This document shows, one piece after another, positions 15,272 to 23,560 of a stretch of 26,531 nt of DNA. The stretch is from Halieaceae bacterium UBA6060. GTDB lineage: Bacteria > Pseudomonadota > Gammaproteobacteria > Pseudomonadales > Halieaceae. The DNA lies in assembly GCA_002428935.1 (NCBI GenBank), contig DIYG01000027.1, forward strand, positions 1 to 26,531, in the 5' to 3' direction. Below the pieces are notes generated by a model. It had not been told where the DNA came from and made no database searches. It saw only the letters and a program-made list of their open reading frames with translations. Within the stretch, counting starts at the first letter, position 1. Each line of letters starts with the position of its first letter. Position numbers and translations under genes: made by a program.

Positions 15272-16008
15272 GGCGTCAGTGCCAGCTCAAGCCATCCCAT
15301 GGTGACGTACTTAAGGCCATCTCTCTGGCGAGCATCTCCCTGCCACAGGGCAAGGGCAAAGGTGGCGGAATCATTTAGCGGCACCTGATGCTCGCCGCTG
15401 CTGGCCAGGGGCCGCCTAAACACGGTTTGCCAAAAGCCTTCGCTGTAACTGGCGGTGACGGAAAGCTCCGATTGATTGATCGCGGTGGTTGAACCGAAAC
15501 CACCGGCGGCCAGATTCTGGGGTTTTCCGCTGCCGGCTTTCCAGTACCAGATGTTCACCGGTTGATCGGGCGTACCCATCATGAACGTCGTGCTTGAACC
15601 ACCCTTCAGGGCAAATTGCACGGCCACGGCGTCGGCGAATTCGCTGCGTGAGGTCGCGGCGTTTTGTGTGCTGTCGGGCCAGCGCAATCGCAGAAATAGG
15701 TCTTCGCTGTTATGAACAGCCTGGATCTCCAGGGCGTGGCTCTCGTTCTGCCCATCACGACGCAGCGCGATGGACGGGTGAACGGCCGGGGCCAGGACAA
15801 GTTCGATTTCATAGCGCTCCACGGCGCGCCAGGCATCGCTTGCAGGATCACCCAGGTCCTGGTCTTCGCTTTTTGTCGCGGTGATGCGATCGCCCAGGCC
15901 GATATTAGTTGCGGGGCCAAGGGGTAGCGAGCGTTCGCAGCCGGACAAGCTTCCTGCCGTCAGGATGGACAAAAATGCGAGGACGAGGAGTTTCAAAGCA
16001 GTGTTCAT
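15268..16008 (-). CDS. Type II DMSO-reductase family haem b (gamma) subunit, lipoprotein
   Basis: The chosen start is the ATG ending at 16008 (246 residues), four bases after the chaperone stop; the longer reading to 16074 runs inside the upstream gene. The N-terminus has a lipoprotein signal, with L21-S22-G23-C24 as a perfect lipobox. The mature protein resembles the ethylbenzene-dehydrogenase gamma/DOMON-like domain, with LFLRLRWPD, FADAVAVQFAL, FMMGTPDQPVNIWYWKAG and a C-terminal RDGLKYVTMGWLEL. In EBDH the haem iron is held by Met and Lys. Met143/144 in the FMMG segment and Lys233 near the C-terminus are the best candidates here. It would pass electrons from the beta subunit to a periplasmic acceptor. 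The stop overlaps the next start (ATGA). Confidence 0.82.
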   Translation of the reverse strand: MNTALKLLVLAFLSILTAGSLSGCERSLPLGPATNIGLGDRITATKSEDQDLGDPASDAWRAVERYEIELVLAPAVHPSIALRRDGQNESHALEIQAVHNSEDLFLRLRWPDSTQNAATSRSEFADAVAVQFALKGGSSTTFMMGTPDQPVNIWYWKAGSGKPQNLAAGGFGSTTAINQSELSVTASYSEGFWQTVFRRPLASSGEHQVPLNDSATFALALWQGDARQRDGLKYVTMGWLELALTP

Positions 16009-16012
16009 GGCA

Positions 16013-16735
16013 TCAGTCCCACAATTGCACGAGTTGATCGTTTTGCGACGGCGGAATGGATTGCGCGGGAACACTCGTGGTGAGTTCGTCGCTGTGGGTT
16101 TCCGTACAGAGGTTTAGACCCATGGCCAGGGCCGCGTAGGGGGTGGTAATTCCTTCCCGATGCAGAGCCTCGGCGAGGATGGCTATAAATCTCAGTAGGT
16201 GCCGGTCGAGGAAATCCATTTGTGCGCGCCGGTAACCTATGAGCAGTTCTTGGGAGCTGGCTTGGGCCTCTAAAGCACACAAGTGAGCCATAAACTCGAG
16301 CTGACAGCTTAGGTGATCCGGTAACTCGTTGCTCTCTTCCGTGTTCACCGCCAGGCCAAAATGGCCGTACCAACCTGCGAAGCGCAGGAGAAACTCCGGC
16401 CGGTTCGTGCCCTCGCTGAGGCTGTCGTATTCCCCGGCGTTTAGGGACACGATGGGTCTGCCGCGACGACCGACCTGAAAGAGACGTATGTACTGAGCTT
16501 CCAGTGCGTCTTTGCTATCGCGCGGGGCGTCTTCGCCTTTAGGGCGGCGGCCTGGGTTTGCTATTGCGCAGGCAAAGGCTTGAAGGGCGTTGCGGTTCAG
16601 GGCTTGAAACAGGCTGCCATCGCTGAGGAGTTCGCTAGTTTCCGCATCAGGGTGTGCGAAGGCCATAGCCATTAGCCGGTAAAAAAGGCTTTTGGCGTGG
16701 GCCTGGCTGCGAATTGCGTCGGAGTTTGCTGACAT
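16013..16735 (-). CDS. TorD-like chaperone (delta subunit) of the type II molybdoenzyme
   Basis: The preferred start is the ATG ending at 16735 (240 residues), 13 bases after the beta-subunit stop; an upstream start at 16783 would overlap that gene. The protein is alpha-helical and cytoplasmic. It begins SQAHAKSLFYRLMAMAFAHPD, and has ALEAQYIRLFQVGRRGRP and LPDHLSCQLEFMAHLCALE, typical of TorD/DmsD/NarJ-type chaperones. These bind the Tat signal of the catalytic subunit and assist Mo-cofactor insertion before export. Its position between the beta and gamma genes follows the ddhABDC, serABDC and clrABDC order, in contrast to ebdABCD. No enzymatic residues are expected. Confidence 0.88.
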   Translation of the reverse strand: MSANSDAIRSQAHAKSLFYRLMAMAFAHPDAETSELLSDGSLFQALNRNALQAFACAIANPGRRPKGEDAPRDSKDALEAQYIRLFQVGRRGRPIVSLNAGEYDSLSEGTNRPEFLLRFAGWYGHFGLAVNTEESNELPDHLSCQLEFMAHLCALEAQASSQELLIGYRRAQMDFLDRHLLRFIAILAEALHREGITTPYAALAMGLNLCTETHSDELTTSVPAQSIPPSQNDQLVQLWD

Positions 16736-16748
16736 GACTGCGCGATGC

Positions 16749-17723
16749 CTACAGCTTGAACATGTCGCTGTGCTTGTAAGCAATCAGCGTATCCATAAGC
16801 TCACTGCCTTCACCGCTGCGCTTCTTTTCTCGCTCCGCGTCTAGCGTGTCTAGGGCATTTCGCACCCCTTTGCCAAACAGACTCTCCAGATAGGACAGAG
16901 GGATTCGTTCTTCCTCGCTGGCGCTGCCATCGGCGGCGAATGCGTCGGGCGCCGTAGGGGGCACATAAAACACATTGGGTTCCGTACCCCACTCTGCGTG
17001 GAGGGGGAGGGCGACCTGATACTTGTCCACAAGCAGGTGGATCGGCCCGGCCTCGTCGTCTCGGTAGCCGATCCAGCGGATACGGCCCACACACTGCTGA
17101 GCGCAGGCCGTGGGTAAGCCTTTCTCTATCCGTGGGTAGCAGAAGATGCATTTCTCGGACTTCGAAAGCTTCTCGTTGAAGTAGACTTTTTTATAGGGAC
17201 AAGCTGTTACGCAGTAGCGATATCCACGGCAGCGCTCCTGGTCAATTAGCACAATGCCGTCTTCCTGGCGTTTGTAGATAGCGTTGCGCGAACAGGCGGC
17301 GAGGCAGGCCGGGTTGCTGCAATGATTGCAGATTCGCGGCAGATAGAAGTGGTAGCTGTTGGGGTATTCACCCGCACCTTCATCTTCATCCCAGTTTGCA
17401 CCCCAGGTAGGTTTTATATTGGGCCGCAACCAGGGGTCTGTGCCGGTCATGAGGGCGTCTTCGTAGTTGTACTCCCACAGTTCGCCGTAGTCTTCGGCGC
17501 TGGGAAGTTTGCCGTTCTTTAGCTGACCGTTTTCATCGAAACCGCCGCCACTGGCTTCGTAATAGCGTGGATATCCGTCACCGGGTTTTGTCTCGACGTT
17601 GTTCCAGTACATGTATTCCCGGCCGTTGCGGTTTGTCCATTGGGTTTTGCAGGCCGAGGTGCAGGTGTGGCAACCGATGCACTTGTTGAGATCCATGACC
17701 ATGGCAAGCTGGCGGCTACTCAT
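16749..17723 (-). CDS. Type II DMSO-reductase family Fe-S (beta) subunit
   Basis: This 324-residue ferredoxin-like subunit has four cysteine groups: C15/C18/C21/C25, C132/C135/C140/C144, C165/C171/C175 and C192/C195/C207/C211. In the third group Tyr168 replaces the second cysteine (CRGYRYCVTACPYKK). NarH has Trp there and binds a 3Fe-4S cluster, so three 4Fe-4S and one 3Fe-4S clusters are expected. It carries electrons from the Mo site to the haem b subunit. There is no signal peptide of its own, so it is presumably exported together with the alpha subunit by Tat. The ATG overlaps the alpha stop (ATGA). The NarH/EbdB/DdhB-like family is certain; the substrate class is not. Confidence 0.93.
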   Translation of the reverse strand: MSSRQLAMVMDLNKCIGCHTCTSACKTQWTNRNGREYMYWNNVETKPGDGYPRYYEASGGGFDENGQLKNGKLPSAEDYGELWEYNYEDALMTGTDPWLRPNIKPTWGANWDEDEGAGEYPNSYHFYLPRICNHCSNPACLAACSRNAIYKRQEDGIVLIDQERCRGYRYCVTACPYKKVYFNEKLSKSEKCIFCYPRIEKGLPTACAQQCVGRIRWIGYRDDEAGPIHLLVDKYQVALPLHAEWGTEPNVFYVPPTAPDAFAADGSASEEERIPLSYLESLFGKGVRNALDTLDAEREKKRSGEGSELMDTLIAYKHSDMFKL

Positions 17724-20482
17724 GAGAGCACCTCCTGCCCAGGCGTTGCCCGTTCAAGGTCTACCCCGGATTCGTTGGACAACATGTTGGGGTTCCAGCG
17801 GAACAGGTTGAATTTCAGGTGGCCCCAGTTTCCGACCAGTTCCAGAGGCTGAATCAGCGTGGCGACCACATCATTGAGGGCTTTGCGATCGCGCATTTGA
17901 TGGGGCTCCCAGGCGTGCTCCATGAGGACCTGATCATCGCGTACGGCGGGTGTGACCTTGGCCTGGGCGAAGAACTCACCGATGCCATTGAACACCCGTA
18001 CCTCTTCACCGTCTTTGACGTTCTTGGCCTTTGCCATGGCTGGGCTGATGTAGACGAACGGCTCACCCCGCTGTTGCCGTTGCATGTACTTGTTCGATCG
18101 CCAGGTGGTGTGGATGCCCCAGCGCGTGTGGGGCGTATAAAAGGTATAGGGATAGCGAGACGACTCGGGCCCCGCGCCCTGTCGAGCGGTGGGAACAGAG
18201 GACTCCAACTTTTGAAACCAGGGGTGATCGCAATAGAAGGTAATGCGACCACTCAAGGTGGGGTAGGGGACTTTGTCCTCGGTTTGCTTTTCCCAACTTT
18301 GGACCGGTTTGTCTGGTGAGACCTTCGCGCTGGCGGGAGAGGGACTGTCCCACATAGAAAGGAAACCTTTTTCTACTCCTTCTTCAAAGGACTGGCCCTG
18401 AAACTGCGGGGCATTCTCAACGATGAAGCGGACTTCTTCCTTGGCATCTATGATACTGCCGCCCATGGTGTAGTCATCGTGGATCGTGTGCAAATCTCGG
18501 GTAAATGGACCATCGGGATAGGAGTTGATGCCCCGGGCGATGGCCCGCTCCTGAATCTTTTTCGTTAGTAGAACAAAGATGTCCCACTCCTGCTTACCTT
18601 CGCCGATGGGTTTGACGGGGGCTGTGAACAAATTGCCGAAACGGTGCAGGGGCGTCATGCGGATATCCCAGCCTTCGTAGTGGCCGGATCCGGGTAACAC
18701 GTAGTCCGCGTACTCGGCGGTGCTGTCCATGCGGATATTGATATTGACGTAGAGCTCGGAGAATTCCTCGAGAATTCGATCCCGGTAGTGTTTGCCTTTA
18801 TTGCGGGCAAACTTGTTATCCGCCATGAGGATTCCGCCTTTGATACCGTGATAGATCGGCATCTGGCCCGTCTCGACGACTTCGTCGATCATCGCCTGCA
18901 TTTCATCGAGATCAAAGCCGGCTCGCTCCCGGAGCCGCTGGTTATCGTAGTGTTGGCGGGCTTCTATGATTTTCTTGCCGTGAATGTATTCGCCCAGGCC
19001 GCCACATTCGAAGCGTGGCATCTTGCCCGTTTGCAGAAAACCCAATAGATAGGTGGACTCCCAGCCCCAGTCGGTCCAGGGACTCCAGTAGCCGCCGCGG
19101 TCGCCGCCATGCCCGGTCAATGCGCACATAAGGATCTGCGCCCACTGGGTATAAATACCGTTGAGCATCTTCGCCGAGGCAAATCCAGAAAGCACGGCGG
19201 CCTTCTTTGCGGTTGCGAAGAATCGAGTTTCTTCTCTCACCACGTCTGGGTGAATGCCAGTTTCCGTATGGGTGGTTTCCGGCGAGAACTTCATCGCCTC
19301 TTTGCGCATGTGCACGAAGGCGGGCTGCATGGCAATCCCTTCAACGTTAAAGCGACCTTCCAGGGCCGGCCTGGTGTTACCAAGGTCCAGGGACTTTAGC
19401 TCGCTCCCCATGGACCCGGGCGCTTTGTGTAAGGCCTGACGGTTTTCGTCCCAGTAGTAGAAGACTTCCTCGCTGCCGCCGTCTTCAAGATCCGCTTCCC
19501 TCAACAGCTTGCCGTTGTCGTCGCGGACCAAGAGGGGTAAGTCCGTCTGCTCGCGAATAAAACTCCAGTCGCACAAACCTTCATCGAGGATTGTGTAGAC
19601 CATGCTCATGTACAGAAACGGATCCGCCCCGGGCTTCACATTCAGCCAGCGATCGGCGTGGATGCTCGTGGGGTTGTAGTCGGGGGTGGTGGTAACCACC
19701 CGAGCGCCGTTGTACTTCGCCTCCCAGACATAGTGAGCATCGGGAATTCGCGTGGCATTCAGGTTGAGGTAGGACAACAGCAGATAGTCGCAATCAAACC
19801 AGGCGTCGGATGTGGCGTTCTGTAAGGGGTCACCGTAAGCCAGGTGTTGTCCCGACTGGCCATCACCCACGTCGGTCATGCCGTCTTCGTGGATGCCACC
19901 CATAAGTGAAGCAAAACGTAAGCCGGCGGCGAGCTTGCCGTTGGAGACGATGCCCGTGCCTGTATGGGTAACCAGGCAGCCGGGGCCATGCTCCTCATAG
20001 AGATCGATAATCTTGTCGGCGATTTCCTCTGTGGCTTGATCCCAACTGATTCGCTGCCATTTACCTTCACCACGCTCGCCCGCGCGCTTCATGGGGTAGC
20101 GAATCCGGTCGGCGTCGTACATGGCCTGCGAGTGGATGGCGCCTTTCTGGCACCCTCGGGGATTCGTATCGGGGATGCCCTCGGCTATCTGGGGGTATTG
20201 AGCGAGCTGCTCTTCCCGAACCACGATGCCGTCGCGAGTCATAATCTTGAAGGCGCAGTTGCCGTGGCAGTTCACGCAGTGAGCGGCAAAGCCCGTTACC
20301 TCATGCTCGTACTCGGTTCTGTATATGTCTTCCCAGCCACGATAGGGATATTCCTTTCTTTGTGTATCACCCACAGGATGCAAGCTCGTTAGAGCCAGAG
20401 CCTGGGTAGATCCCAGGGACGCCAGGGTAGCCCCAGTACCACTCGCGGCCTGAACGAAGCGGCGGCGATTTAGTTTTGGCAT
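17720..20482 (-). CDS. Type II DMSO-reductase family molybdopterin catalytic (alpha) subunit
   Basis: This 920-residue Mo-bisPGD oxidoreductase has a Tat signal (NRRRFVQAASGTGATLASLG) predicting periplasmic location. The FS0 cluster motif is H68-x3-C72-x3-C76 with C111 in NPRGCQKG, the NarG-like type II arrangement. Asp207 in DVGDG fits the aspartate Mo ligand of EBDH and NarG. Downstream are IPDAHYVWEAKYNGARVV and TTTPDYNPTSIHAD, and a C-terminal MopB-dinucleotide-binding domain with NVKDGEEVRVFNGIGEF. Relatives are dimethylsulfide, ethylbenzene and steroid C25 dehydrogenases and selenate and chlorate reductases. Length (about 910-980 in these) and gene order agree. The substrate cannot be assigned. 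A GAGGG ribosome-binding site is six bases before the ATG. Cys69 also creates a CVNCH string overlapping the cluster motif. Confidence 0.93.
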   Translation of the reverse strand: MPKLNRRRFVQAASGTGATLASLGSTQALALTSLHPVGDTQRKEYPYRGWEDIYRTEYEHEVTGFAAHCVNCHGNCAFKIMTRDGIVVREEQLAQYPQIAEGIPDTNPRGCQKGAIHSQAMYDADRIRYPMKRAGERGEGKWQRISWDQATEEIADKIIDLYEEHGPGCLVTHTGTGIVSNGKLAAGLRFASLMGGIHEDGMTDVGDGQSGQHLAYGDPLQNATSDAWFDCDYLLLSYLNLNATRIPDAHYVWEAKYNGARVVTTTPDYNPTSIHADRWLNVKPGADPFLYMSMVYTILDEGLCDWSFIREQTDLPLLVRDDNGKLLREADLEDGGSEEVFYYWDENRQALHKAPGSMGSELKSLDLGNTRPALEGRFNVEGIAMQPAFVHMRKEAMKFSPETTHTETGIHPDVVREETRFFATAKKAAVLSGFASAKMLNGIYTQWAQILMCALTGHGGDRGGYWSPWTDWGWESTYLLGFLQTGKMPRFECGGLGEYIHGKKIIEARQHYDNQRLRERAGFDLDEMQAMIDEVVETGQMPIYHGIKGGILMADNKFARNKGKHYRDRILEEFSELYVNINIRMDSTAEYADYVLPGSGHYEGWDIRMTPLHRFGNLFTAPVKPIGEGKQEWDIFVLLTKKIQERAIARGINSYPDGPFTRDLHTIHDDYTMGGSIIDAKEEVRFIVENAPQFQGQSFEEGVEKGFLSMWDSPSPASAKVSPDKPVQSWEKQTEDKVPYPTLSGRITFYCDHPWFQKLESSVPTARQGAGPESSRYPYTFYTPHTRWGIHTTWRSNKYMQRQQRGEPFVYISPAMAKAKNVKDGEEVRVFNGIGEFFAQAKVTPAVRDDQVLMEHAWEPHQMRDRKALNDVVATLIQPLELVGNWGHLKFNLFRWNPNMLSNESGVDLERATPGQEVLS

Positions 20483-20497
20483 CGTTCGCCCTCAAAT

Positions 20498-20531
20498 ATT
20501 ATAATAAATAAGCTTAATACTATGTTAAGCT
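20498..20531 (-). promoter_or_regulatory. Promoter and inverted-repeat operator of the molybdoenzyme operon
   Basis: A perfect TATAAT on the minus strand (20498-20503) is preceded by TTAACA (20523-20528) with a long 19-base spacer. A perfect 7-7-7 inverted repeat, AGCTTAA (20511-20517) and TTAAGCT (20525-20531), covers the spacer and the -35 region. A TATAAT also occurs on the plus strand (20500-20505), where it could serve the divergent GntR gene. The location suits a repressor or activator site, with the adjacent GntR-type protein as the obvious candidate. Confidence 0.5.
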
Positions 20532-20615
20532 CACAAAAAATCAAGATATATTCTAATTTAATACCGCGCTTCGTTGTCTTTTCTTCTTCCTTTTCACGGC
20601 GTAGAGGCGGCAGTG

Positions 20616-21449
20616 ATGCTCAGTGGCAGGGAGATACCCGTGACGATAGAATCGCCCGATGGCTTGGGGGCAGTCCAGAACCATGAGCCGGAAAATTTGC
20701 TGGAGGCGACACGGGTTTTGGCCACAATCACGGATACCACCTTTCCGGATATTTTTGACAGTCTTGCCACGGGCCGAGATTCCTCGGATAGAGTCCTGCG
20801 GACCATTATTGAAGGTTTGCTCGAGGGGCGATACCAGCCCGGCGAAAAGGTCAACGCCAGGCAGCTCTCCGAGGAACTCGGTGTATCTATCGTGCCCGTG
20901 CGAGAGGCGATTCACATTCTCGCTGGAGAGGGGGTGATTGATCTCACCGCGCGAAAAGGGGCGAGGATTCGCTCGCTCAATCGTGAGGAAGTTAGGAACT
21001 GGTGGGAAATCAACGGCGCCGTTGGCCGCTTGGGGGCTAAATTTGCTGCTCGGCGCATAAATGATGACCCCGCCTATCGAGAGATGGTTAGCGATGCCAT
21101 GGAAATGGTCCGCGATCATGCCGGTAAGCTGGATGGCTTTGAGTTCATCATGGTGCTCATGCGCTTTCACATGGTGCTCCACGATGTGGCGGCTATGCCC
21201 GAGTTAAATGAAGCCATGCGACGGCTGGGTATTTTTCACTGGGCGATCTTCTTTCCCGAGTACATTCCCATGCGCGATTACGCGGCCAGCTACGTACGCA
21301 ACCATCAGCGAGTTGCCGATGCGGTGCTCTCCGGTGACGGCGTCAGCGCTGAGGCCGCCTATCAGTATCATATTGACTGGTCCGACGCACTTATCGCCGG
21401 TGAAAGACCAGACCCCGATGTGCCCTGGGTAAACGACCGGGCCGGTTAA
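20616..21449 (+). CDS. GntR family transcriptional regulator (FCD-type)
   Basis: This protein has an N-terminal winged helix: RVLRTIIEGLLEGRYQPGEKV, ARQLSEELGVSIVPVREAIH and LAGEGVIDLTARKGARI. An all-helical FCD-like effector domain follows, with RLGAKFAARRINDDPAYREM, FHMVLHDVAAMPELNEAM and RNHQRVADAVLSGD. The metal-binding D...H...H positions of FCD domains have plausible counterparts but were not aligned in detail. Such regulators usually sense carboxylates or other carbon metabolites. The preferred start is the ATG at 20616 (277 residues), after AGAGGCGG; a TTG at 20574 would add 14 residues. Even so, about 60 residues precede the helix-turn-helix, more than usual, so a later start is possible. 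It is divergent from the molybdoenzyme operon, which it probably controls. Confidence 0.85.
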   Translation: MLSGREIPVTIESPDGLGAVQNHEPENLLEATRVLATITDTTFPDIFDSLATGRDSSDRVLRTIIEGLLEGRYQPGEKVNARQLSEELGVSIVPVREAIHILAGEGVIDLTARKGARIRSLNREEVRNWWEINGAVGRLGAKFAARRINDDPAYREMVSDAMEMVRDHAGKLDGFEFIMVLMRFHMVLHDVAAMPELNEAMRRLGIFHWAIFFPEYIPMRDYAASYVRNHQRVADAVLSGDGVSAEAAYQYHIDWSDALIAGERPDPDVPWVNDRAG

Positions 21450-21465
21450 TTCGGGAATTCTGCAG

Positions 21466-21511
21466 CCTGATTACAGTCAGGGTCTCGATGGCGGAACGGG
21501 GTGAGACCTTT
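21466..21511. terminator. Possible terminator between convergent GntR and SnoaL-like genes
   Basis: Two hairpins lie between the convergent stops. One is CCTGA/TCAGG (21466-21470 and 21477-21481). The other is AGGGTCTC/GAGACCTT (21479-21486 and 21503-21510, one G-U pair) followed by a short T-run. They overlap and are mutually exclusive. Either could end transcription in the plus direction. Confidence 0.35.
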
Positions 21512-21524
21512 CCTGGGGTCGCCC

Positions 21525-21989
21525 CTAAAGATCAACTTCGATAATGCGAACCTTTGCCGGCCCCTCCTCGTAGGGTGTCAGCATGCGGATATTCAGCTTC
21601 AGATGCCGATACAACCATTGCCCGTGTTCACGCACGTACTGATCGTTGTAGACCGCCGATAGCCAGAGCGCCGCGCCCTGAAAAACCATGGGTTGCCACA
21701 GGTACCACTGCCCCGTGGCCGTATCGCCGTCGATCTCGATGAGGGGGTTGGAAATCTGGTGTACGGCGAAGGGTACGAGTTCGCTGGATGCGGCAAAGAA
21801 TTCATGGATGTTTTGCCGTCCCTGGGCATAGCCCAGGATGCTGCCATCCCAAATAGCGTCCTCCGTGAACAGGGGTGCGAGTTTATCTGGGTTGTAATTG
21901 TCATCGCAGGCGGCAGCGTAGCGAGCCTTCAACTGCTTGATGTCTTCGATATCCGTAAGACGTTGAATCTGTGCTTCCAATGGGTTCAT
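21525..21989 (-). CDS. SnoaL-like / NTF2-fold protein
   Basis: This 154-residue protein is of the SnoaL-like family (cystatin-like alpha+beta barrel). The start segment IEDIKQLKARYAAACDDNYN, followed by LAPLFTEDAIWDGSILG, is typical of the scytalone-dehydratase/BaiE-like subgroup. Later strands include TATGQWYLWQPM and WLYRHLKLNIRMLTPYEEG. Relatives act as dehydratases, cyclases or isomerases on small hydrophobic substrates; many are uncharacterised. An AGGAG ribosome-binding site precedes the ATG ending at 21989. It lies 72 bases downstream of the amidase in the same direction and is probably its operon partner. A second, different NTF2-like gene lies at 24117. Confidence 0.82.
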   Translation of the reverse strand: MNPLEAQIQRLTDIEDIKQLKARYAAACDDNYNPDKLAPLFTEDAIWDGSILGYAQGRQNIHEFFAASSELVPFAVHQISNPLIEIDGDTATGQWYLWQPMVFQGAALWLSAVYNDQYVREHGQWLYRHLKLNIRMLTPYEEGPAKVRIIEVDL

Positions 21990-22061
21990 GAGGTTTCTCC
22001 TATGAAGGGCTAGCCGCGAGGCGCTCCGGGAACAGCCGCGGTTTTAAGTTCGTTTGCTGTC

Positions 22062-23462
22062 TTAAGCGGCTAGCGCTGGTCTACGCCGATGCCAGTCGGT
22101 GGCCTGCTCGTAGGCGTGGCCCAGTTGAATAAGCACGGCCTCTTCACCGTGTCGTCCGACCAGCTGCAGGCTCAACGGTAGGCCGGTAGGGGAGAAACCC
22201 ATAGGCGCCGACAGGGTTGGATTGCCGGAAAAGTTGAAGGGTGCCTGGTACCGCACAATAGCGCCCACGGCTTCTGGGGGCAGAACCATCTGCGGTGGGA
22301 ATTCCTCCAGGCTCGGGGGCGGGCCTGCGAGCGATGGACAGAGCAGTGCGTCCATGTGCTTAAAGGCCTTGTCGAGGACCTGCCGCACGCGCGGGCGCGC
22401 GGTATAGGCTCGGGACACGGCCAGACCATCGAGACTGTGGCCGTGCTCCAGAAGACTGCAAAACACCGGGCCATACTGCTCGGCCTTGGCGGGAAAGGTT
22501 GCTGCGTGATGGACTGCAGCTTCCACCGCCGTGAGGTTGAACCACTGCTCGGCACCTTCTTCGATACCGCTCACGGATACTTCCAACACGGTGGCGCCCA
22601 GGGCCTGTAGGGTCTTCGCCACCTCGTCTAAGGCGAGGCCCACAGCAGGGTCCACCTGTGCATTGTAAGTGGGGTCGATCCCGATGCGCAGGCCCGCGAT
22701 GCTCGCGTTAAGACCCTGACGAAAATCTGGCACCGGTGCCTGAAGAGAGCCTGGGTCTGCGGGGTCATAACCGGCGATGGCACCGAGAACGATGGCCGCG
22801 TCTTCGACGCTATTGGCCAGGGGGCCCACATGATCCAGGGACTCGGCCAGGGCAAAAGCGTTGTGACGGCTCACCCGGCCGTAGGTGGGCTTGATGCCGA
22901 CGACGCCATTGGCAGCGGCGGGCAGGCGGATAGATCCACCGGTATCCGTGCCGATGGTCGCGCAAGCCAGGCGCGCCGCGGTGGCAACGCCAGAGCCACT
23001 GGAGGATACGCCTGGCCAGTGCTCCGGGTTCCATGGATTCACCGGCACAGGCATGGCCGGGTGATACCCGGACAGGGCAAATTCCGTGAGGTTGAGTTTA
23101 CCCAGGCAAATGGCGCCTGCCACCTCCAGGCGATCGACCACCGTGGCGTTGTGGTCGGGAATATGCTGCCGATACAGGGGAGAGCCCGCCATGGTGGGGG
23201 CCTCGCGGGTATAAAGCAGGTCCTTAATCGCCAGGGGAATCCCGTGCAGGGGCCCTCGATAGTTCCCTTCCCGGATTTCGGCTTCGGCCTTTTCGGCCTG
23301 GCGCAAAGCCAGGTCAGCGGTCACCGTTGCATAGGCGTTCAGGCGAGGGTCCAGCGCTTCGATACGCTCTAAATAGGCGGCCGTGAGAGTTGTTGGTGAC
23401 AGTTCTCGCTGTTCAATCAGCGCGGCAAGTTCACTAATGGAACGGGTTTCCGGGTCGGTCAT
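22062..23462 (-). CDS. Amidase signature family protein
   Basis: The chosen start is the ATG ending at 23462 (466 residues), with AGGAG seven bases upstream; a longer reading to 23561 lacks support. The amidase-signature triad is complete: Lys80 in PLAIKDLLYT, cis-Ser153 in GVSSSGSG and the nucleophile Ser177 in GTDTGGSIRLPA, with the expected 24-residue spacing between the serines. Such enzymes hydrolyse amides, or form the GatA subunit of tRNA amidotransferase. GatB and GatC are absent and the surroundings are catabolic, so a stand-alone amidase is favoured. The substrate is unknown. It is transcribed with the SnoaL-like gene and divergently from the SDR-ACAD group. Confidence 0.9.
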   Translation of the reverse strand: MTDPETRSISELAALIEQRELSPTTLTAAYLERIEALDPRLNAYATVTADLALRQAEKAEAEIREGNYRGPLHGIPLAIKDLLYTREAPTMAGSPLYRQHIPDHNATVVDRLEVAGAICLGKLNLTEFALSGYHPAMPVPVNPWNPEHWPGVSSSGSGVATAARLACATIGTDTGGSIRLPAAANGVVGIKPTYGRVSRHNAFALAESLDHVGPLANSVEDAAIVLGAIAGYDPADPGSLQAPVPDFRQGLNASIAGLRIGIDPTYNAQVDPAVGLALDEVAKTLQALGATVLEVSVSGIEEGAEQWFNLTAVEAAVHHAATFPAKAEQYGPVFCSLLEHGHSLDGLAVSRAYTARPRVRQVLDKAFKHMDALLCPSLAGPPPSLEEFPPQMVLPPEAVGAIVRYQAPFNFSGNPTLSAPMGFSPTGLPLSLQLVGRHGEEAVLIQLGHAYEQATDWHRRRPALAA

Positions 23463-23560
23463 AGCACAGCTCCTGCGTGGTTCCACGGGTGTGGTGGAAG
23501 TTAGATGTCTTCCTTGCCCCGGGTTTTGCTCTCTTATTGATGTTCTAAGAAACGACAACA

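Noticed and set aside
11232..20482. Naming the molybdoenzyme as dimethylsulfide, ethylbenzene, steroid C25 dehydrogenase, or selenate or chlorate reductase
   Set aside because: Gene order and motifs fit the whole type II family; no residue visible here separates these substrates, so a specific name would be a guess.
20553..21182. Minus-strand open frame (209 codons) opposite the GntR gene
   Set aside because: Antisense shadow of a recognisable winged-helix regulator; no family resemblance.
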